Program-made: the position numbers and the translations under genes
Shown here: positions 9,030 through 11,679 of the stretch, in pieces
How positions within the stretch are numbered: position 1 is the stretch's first letter
Layout of the letters: each line of letters starts with the position of its first letter
Notes under the pieces: model-generated
The model's input: the letters and a program-made list of their open reading frames with translations, nothing else
Told to the model about the DNA's origin: nothing
Database searches by the model: none
Origin: Micrococcales bacterium
Lineage (GTDB): Bacteria > Actinomycetota > Actinomycetes > Actinomycetales > Dermatophilaceae
DNA length: 11,679 nt
Direction: 5' to 3'
Assembly (NCBI GenBank): GCA_030537915.1
Contig: JAUNUZ010000006.1
Location: 1-11,679 of the forward strand

Positions 9030-9404
9030 GTGCCATCATGGGGGAGTGAGCAGCCTGACCCGAGGATCGGCCCGCGGTGCGTCACCACACGCGTCACCGG
9101 GGCAGGGCACCCGAGCGGCAGTCGTTCGGGGGAGCGCCCGGCGCATCGGGCGAGCAGGTGGGTCCCCAACCACAGGGCAGGGCAGGTACCACCATCCCCG
9201 CACCCCGACGCTCGCTGTAGCCAGCTCGAGGTCCTGCGGCTCGTGGCCCGCTGCACAGGCGATCGCGATATCGCCAGGGCCCTCTGCGCCGCCGAGAACG
9301 CAGTGAAGAACCGCGCGCGCAACATCCTGGAGAAGCTCCAGCTGCACTTCCGGATCGAGGCGTACTCCGCGCGGGGACGGCTCGTCGACGCTCCGGCGCG
9401 GTGA
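9030..9404 (+). pseudogene. Degenerate LuxR/NarL-type helix-turn-helix remnant
   Basis: The last 60 or so codons (about 9219-9404) clearly resemble the LuxR C-terminal DNA-binding domain: [37 protein letters not shown]. From memory of the family, SENTVKNHVRNILEKL is expected in the recognition helix. Here Ser, Thr, His and Val of that block are replaced, a Cys stands where Gly is usual after LVAR, and the segment after LQLH is short and altered. The upstream 63 codons have low complexity and show no receiver domain (no DD pair, no LLD, no KPF). GTG 9030 has no ribosome site. A GTG at 9046 in another frame follows GGGGGAG immediately, so a frameshift could separate start and HTH. The stop overlaps the next gene as GTGA, which argues that the 3' frame was recently functional. 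It could be a divergent small regulator instead. Confidence 0.55.
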
Positions 9405-10642
9405 CCGGCGGGCCCCTGTTGTTCACTCCGGCGCAGGCGCGCCGGATCGCTTTGATGGCGCAGGGTTTCGGCGGCCGACACGCGCCGCGTGCGCAAGTGC
9501 GGGCCCACCACCTGCGCGCGGTCGCTGACCGGCTCGGGGTCGTGCAGGTCGACAGCGTCAACGCCGTGTGCCGGTCGCAATACCTGCCGTTCTACTCCCG
9601 GCTCGGGCCCTATGACCCCGCGCTGCTCGACAGCTTGCGGGACGGCTCGATGCGGGGACGCGGCGCGGGCCATCGCCACCTCGTCGAGTATTGGGCGCAC
9701 GAGGCTTCGCTGGTCCCGCTGAGCATCTGGCCGCTGCTGGGCTTTCGGATGCGCCGCGCGCAGGAAGACGCCTGGGGAGGCATACAGCGAGCGGCTCGCG
9801 AGCACCCCGAGCTGGTAGCGGCCGTGCTCGCCGAGGTGCTGCGCCGCGGCCCGGCCACCGCCCGCGAGATCGAGGCCGCCATGGAGCCGGACCTACCCCG
9901 TGATCGGGATCGGTGGGGCTGGAACTGGTCGCTGGTGAAGTCCGCCCTCGAGCACCTCTTCTGGGCAGGTGAGGTGAGCAGTGCCGGCCGCACGAGCCAG
10001 TTCGAACGCCGGTATGTGGCACCCTCGCGCATCCTGCCGGCCGCAGTCGTCGAGCGGGGTCCGCACGGGGGGGCTCCGATTCCGGAGGACGAGGCATTCG
10101 TGGAGCTCACCGACATCGCCGCGCGCGCCCACGGGATCGGCAGCGAGCAGTGCCTGCGCGACTACTTCCGCCTAGCCCCGGCTCAGACCCGGCCCGCCAT
10201 CGGAACACTCGTCGCCGCGGGCCGTCTCGTGCCGGCCCGGGTCACCGGGTGGCGGAGGCCTCTGTACCTGCACGCCGAGGCGACGGTCCCGCGGCGGGTC
10301 CGTGCGCGGGCCCTGCTCAGCCCCTTCGACTCCCTCATCTGGCAGCGCGAGCGCACTCGGGCCCTCTTCGGCTTCGATTACCGCCTTGAGATCTACGTGC
10401 CTGCGGCGGAACGCGTGCACGGCTACTACGTGCTGCCCTTCCTCTTGGGGGATCGCCTCGTCGCTCGCGTCGATCTGCGGACTGCTCGCGCCGACGGTGT
10501 ACTGCGCGTGCATGCCGAGCACTGGGAGGCCGGGGCCTGGTCGGCGCCGGCGCAGGCGGAGCTCGACGCGGAACTCGCTCGACTCGCGCGGTTCTTGGGT
10601 GTCGAGGCGGTTGAGCGCGTCAAAGCGGTCGGCCCACAGTGA
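9401..10642 (+). CDS. YcaQ/AlkX-like DNA glycosylase, winged-helix (HTH_42) family
   Basis: Homologue of E. coli YcaQ (AlkX), a glycosylase that unhooks interstrand crosslinks and removes alkylated bases. The 413 residues fit the family's roughly 400. The N-terminus has [16 protein letters not shown]. The QxD catalytic motif typical of the YcaQ branch is present as Q49-V-D51 (VVQVDSVN), instead of the QxQ of the AlkZ branch. [12 protein letters not shown] (about 97), a winged-helix block [19 protein letters not shown], and the conserved C-terminal block [24 protein letters not shown] (from 307) with [19 protein letters not shown] follow. The start GTG 9401 overlaps the stop of the LuxR-like remnant (GTGA) without its own ribosome site. 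ATG 9455 is too late, as it would remove the conserved N-terminus. Family is clear; the lesion it acts on is inferred. Confidence 0.88.
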   Translation: MTGGPLLFTPAQARRIALMAQGFGGRHAPRAQVRAHHLRAVADRLGVVQVDSVNAVCRSQYLPFYSRLGPYDPALLDSLRDGSMRGRGAGHRHLVEYWAHEASLVPLSIWPLLGFRMRRAQEDAWGGIQRAAREHPELVAAVLAEVLRRGPATAREIEAAMEPDLPRDRDRWGWNWSLVKSALEHLFWAGEVSSAGRTSQFERRYVAPSRILPAAVVERGPHGGAPIPEDEAFVELTDIAARAHGIGSEQCLRDYFRLAPAQTRPAIGTLVAAGRLVPARVTGWRRPLYLHAEATVPRRVRARALLSPFDSLIWQRERTRALFGFDYRLEIYVPAAERVHGYYVLPFLLGDRLVARVDLRTARADGVLRVHAEHWEAGAWSAPAQAELDAELARLARFLGVEAVERVKAVGPQ

Positions 10643-10659
10643 TTGTGTCGAGTCACCGA

Positions 10660-10665
10660 TACAAT
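10660..10665 (+). promoter_or_regulatory. -10 element TACAAT
   Basis: TACAAT differs from the sigma-A consensus TATAAT at one base and stands out in this GC-rich DNA. The hexamer 17 bp upstream is CAGTGA, a poor -35. It lies 18 nt past the ycaQ-like stop, and transcription from here would give a leader of about 320 nt before the acetyltransferase. Confidence 0.5.
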
Positions 10666-10681
10666 AGGGACGTAGGTGACG

Positions 10682-10760
10682 ATGTGCAGCTCGCCTGCGT
10701 GAGGGTGAAAGGAGCCGAACCTCTGCGGAGAAGCTGTCTCGTGGGCGAGTACCAGCACGT
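10682..10760 (+). ncRNA. Candidate structured leader RNA with a three-way junction
   Basis: Read by eye, ATGTGC (10682-10687) pairs with GCACGT (10755-10760), and after a small internal loop GCTCGCCT (10689-10696) pairs with GGGCGAGT (10743-10750), with wobble pairs in both. Inside are two short hairpins, GAGG/CCTC (10701-10704, 10720-10723) and GAGA/TCTC (10728-10731, 10737-10740). This gives a closing stem of about 14 bp with two arms, starting about 10 nt after the expected start site of the TACAAT promoter. TAGGTGA at 10673-10679 recalls the start of the M-box magnesium riboswitch, but the rest of that core is missing. It may be a cis-regulatory RNA, a small RNA or chance folding of GC-rich sequence; no folding energy was computed. 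Confidence 0.3.
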
Positions 10761-10820
10761 GGGGAGGGGCGCCCACCTTGCTGCCACCGTCGTCTTCGTG
10801 CACCTGACGGGAGTAGCTGG

Positions 10821-10844
10821 GCGTCGATGCGTCGATGCGTCGAG
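10821..10844. repeat. Tandem 8-bp repeat, three copies
   Basis: GCGTCGAT, GCGTCGAT and GCGTCGAG follow each other without spacer. The unit is not a multiple of three and lies in non-coding DNA, so it is a short satellite that could vary in copy number between strains. Confidence 0.85.
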
Positions 10845-10992
10845 GGGGCCGAGCGCCGCGCGGGCGGGGAAGACCCACGCGTCGGGCAGGTCGCGTGGCA
10901 GTCGCTACGCCAGGCTCGACAGACCGATGTGTCAGGCTGTCAGGAGAACACCGGAGATCGCACCGACTCTGAACCGCCGAGCAGGAGGCGCC

Positions 10993-11271
10993 ATGGCCAT
11001 CGAGGTCACCAGGGACGAAGCCAGGCATCGCTACGAAGCCACCGTAGACGGCACCTTCGCCGGGTACGCGGAGTACGTCGAGCACGAGGGCGTCGTGACC
11101 TTCCCGCGCACCGTCGTCGAGCCTGCCTTCGAGGGGCAAGGCGTCGCGTCTGCGATCGCGCGGCGGTCGCTGGACGACGCCAGCGCGGCGGGTCTGCTGG
11201 TGCGCCCCGACTGCTCGTTCTACGCGCGCTGGATCGAGCGTCACCCCGACTACGGCGACTTGGTGGCGTAG
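10993..11271 (+). CDS. Small GNAT acetyltransferase, NATD1/YjdJ type
   Basis: A 92-residue protein of the compact GNAT-like family (Acetyltransf_CG, bacterial YjdJ and eukaryotic NATD1); substrates of this family are not established. The start ATG 10993 has AGGAGG at 10983-10988, four bases before it. The open frame continues upstream to 10639, but the ribosome site and family length fix the start here. Visible are RYEATVDGTFAGYAEY (13-28), the beta-strand VVTFPRTVV (34-42), the acetyl-CoA loop FEGQGVASAIA (46-56, where the usual first Arg or Lys of the loop is Glu47), and the signature C74-SF-ARWIERHPDYGDLV. The following gene starts 12 bp after its stop, suggesting an operon. It may be expressed from the TACAAT promoter about 330 bp upstream. 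Confidence 0.88.
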   Translation: MAIEVTRDEARHRYEATVDGTFAGYAEYVEHEGVVTFPRTVVEPAFEGQGVASAIARRSLDDASAAGLLVRPDCSFYARWIERHPDYGDLVA

Positions 11272-11283
11272 GCGGAGCGCGAT

Positions 11284-11679
11284 GTGAGTGAATCCAAGGA
11301 TCGACAACAGGTCGAGCGTGAGAAGCAGGAGTACGAGGCGCAGGAGCGGCGCGAACGGGGTGCGCAGCACGCCGAGTCCGACGCCGCCAAGCGCAAGAAG
11401 TCGGCGATAATCGTGCTCGGGGTGACGGCCGCCGTCGTCGGAGCGGGCGCCATCGCTGCGGTGACCCTGGGCGACCAGGACGAACCGGTCACCCAGGCTG
11501 CGTACTGCGTCGAGCAGACCAGCGGCACGCGCGTCGAGGACGGTCAGTGCGAGACAGGTAACGCGAACGGATCCGGTCGCCTCGTGGGCTGGTACTTCAT
11601 TCCGATGGGCTGGGGGGCGCCACCGATCGGTGGCCGGGCCGTTGGTGGCAGCTTTACGACCCGGCCACCGATCGGTGGC
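11284..11679 (+). CDS. Single-pass membrane protein with Cys pair and Pro/Gly repeats (3' end outside window)
   Basis: The frame is open for 132 codons to the window end, so the gene is incomplete. GTG 11284 is preceded by GGCGGAG (11271-11277) with 6-nt spacing; the ATG at 11282 is followed at once by a stop and cannot be the start. The N-terminus is very charged (about 1-40, many Glu, Arg, Gln and Lys, coiled-coil-like) and ends in KRKK (36-39). One hydrophobic segment (about 41-62) follows, so the rest should lie outside the membrane. That part has C75 and C89, which could form a disulfide, then GRLVGWYFIPMGWG (98-111), then PPIGGRAVGGSFTTR followed by PPIGG, the start of a 15-residue repeat. 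The layout recalls YgiB-type (DUF1190) proteins seen near glutathionylspermidine synthase-like ATP-grasp genes; this is a resemblance, not an identification. Conserved function unknown. Confidence 0.75.
   Translation, partial: MSESKDRQQVEREKQEYEAQERRERGAQHAESDAAKRKKSAIIVLGVTAAVVGAGAIAAVTLGDQDEPVTQAAYCVEQTSGTRVEDGQCETGNANGSGRLVGWYFIPMGWGAPPIGGRAVGGSFTTRPPIGG
11619..11679. repeat. Two identical 16-bp palindromes, 45 bp apart
   Basis: GCCACCGATCGGTGGC is a perfect 16-bp palindrome present at 11619-11634 and again at 11664-11679. The 45-bp period equals 15 codons, and both copies encode PPIGG in the frame of the membrane protein. A partial GGTGGC lies between them at 11644-11649. The second copy touches the window edge, so the repeat may continue. 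Confidence 0.9.

Larger units (their letters stand above)
10643..10992 (+). other. Gene-free stretch with promoter, foldable leader and short repeats
   Basis: An open frame begins at GTG 10639, overlapping the ycaQ-like stop, and runs in frame into the acetyltransferase gene. Its first 118 codons resemble no protein I know and contain many AGG, AGA and CGA codons, so I treat them as non-coding. The stretch holds a TACAAT -10 at 10660-10665, a foldable segment at 10682-10760, three tandem copies of an 8-mer at 10821-10844, and TGTCAGGC/TGTCAGGA in tandem at 10930-10945. No tRNA, SRP RNA or RNase P signature was seen. Confidence 0.5.

Noticed and set aside
10668..10720. M-box magnesium riboswitch, suggested by GTAGGTGA
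   Set aside because: The following GGCTCC and later M-box core segments are missing, and the downstream gene is not a transporter.
10930..10945. Tandem TGTCAGGC/TGTCAGGA as a regulator site
   Set aside because: Only two short units without further copies or promoter relation; too weak to call.
10639..10992. 118-codon upstream extension of the acetyltransferase starting with a GTGA overlap
   Set aside because: Family length, and the AGGAGG site just before ATG 10993, place the start there; the extension has poor codon usage and no similarity I recognise.
10426..11370. - strand open frame of 314 codons across the glycosylase end, the gap and the acetyltransferase
   Set aside because: It crosses two clear + strand genes and a gap, and its translation looks like low-complexity shadow sequence.

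Overview
The window is GC-rich, densely coded actinobacterial chromosome (Actinomycetota). The evidence is a mycothiol-specific disulfide reductase, the MtrA-MtrB-LpqB signalling module, a long-form hibernation factor next to a ComF-type phosphoribosyltransferase, very GC-rich third codon positions and frequent GTG starts. A Micrococcales-type organism fits, but that is an inference; I cannot name a genus. All convincing genes lie on the + strand.

Layout. At 1-753 is the 3' part of mycothione reductase (mtr), closed by a 9-bp GC hairpin. After a 316-bp gap comes ahcY (S-adenosylhomocysteine hydrolase, 1070-2515), then a gap with a perfect 12-bp inverted repeat. Next is the envelope-sensing operon mtrA (2748-3425), mtrB (3453-5192) and lpqB (5189-6961); mtrB and lpqB overlap by ATGA. 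A ComF-like protein (7119-7880) and long-form hpf (8193-8939) follow, and a strong hairpin ends that block. The order ahcY, mtrA, mtrB, lpqB, comF, hpf is the classic actinobacterial arrangement. The tmk gene that I recall between sahH and mtrA in Mycobacterium tuberculosis is absent, and hpf is not followed directly by secA.

The right third is less standard. It holds a degenerate LuxR-type DNA-binding remnant (9030-9404), then, with a GTGA overlap, a YcaQ/AlkX-like DNA glycosylase (9401-10642). A 350-bp gene-free stretch follows with a good -10 element, a foldable leader and short tandem repeats. Then come a 92-residue NATD1/YjdJ-type acetyltransferase (10993-11271) and a partial single-pass membrane protein (11284 to the window end). 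This last protein has an extracytoplasmic Cys pair and the beginning of a 15-residue Pro/Gly repeat, encoded by two identical 16-bp palindromes 45 bp apart.

Functions. The left part joins redox homeostasis (mycothiol) and methylation by-product removal (AhcY) to envelope and cell-cycle signalling (MtrA/MtrB, with LpqB as the lipoprotein accessory) and ribosome hibernation (HPF). No mobile element, CRISPR array, tRNA or rRNA is visible. I found no clear undescribed multi-gene system. The least explained items are the decayed HTH gene coupled to a glycosylase, the structured leader at about 10682-10760, and the repeat-bearing membrane protein running off the end.
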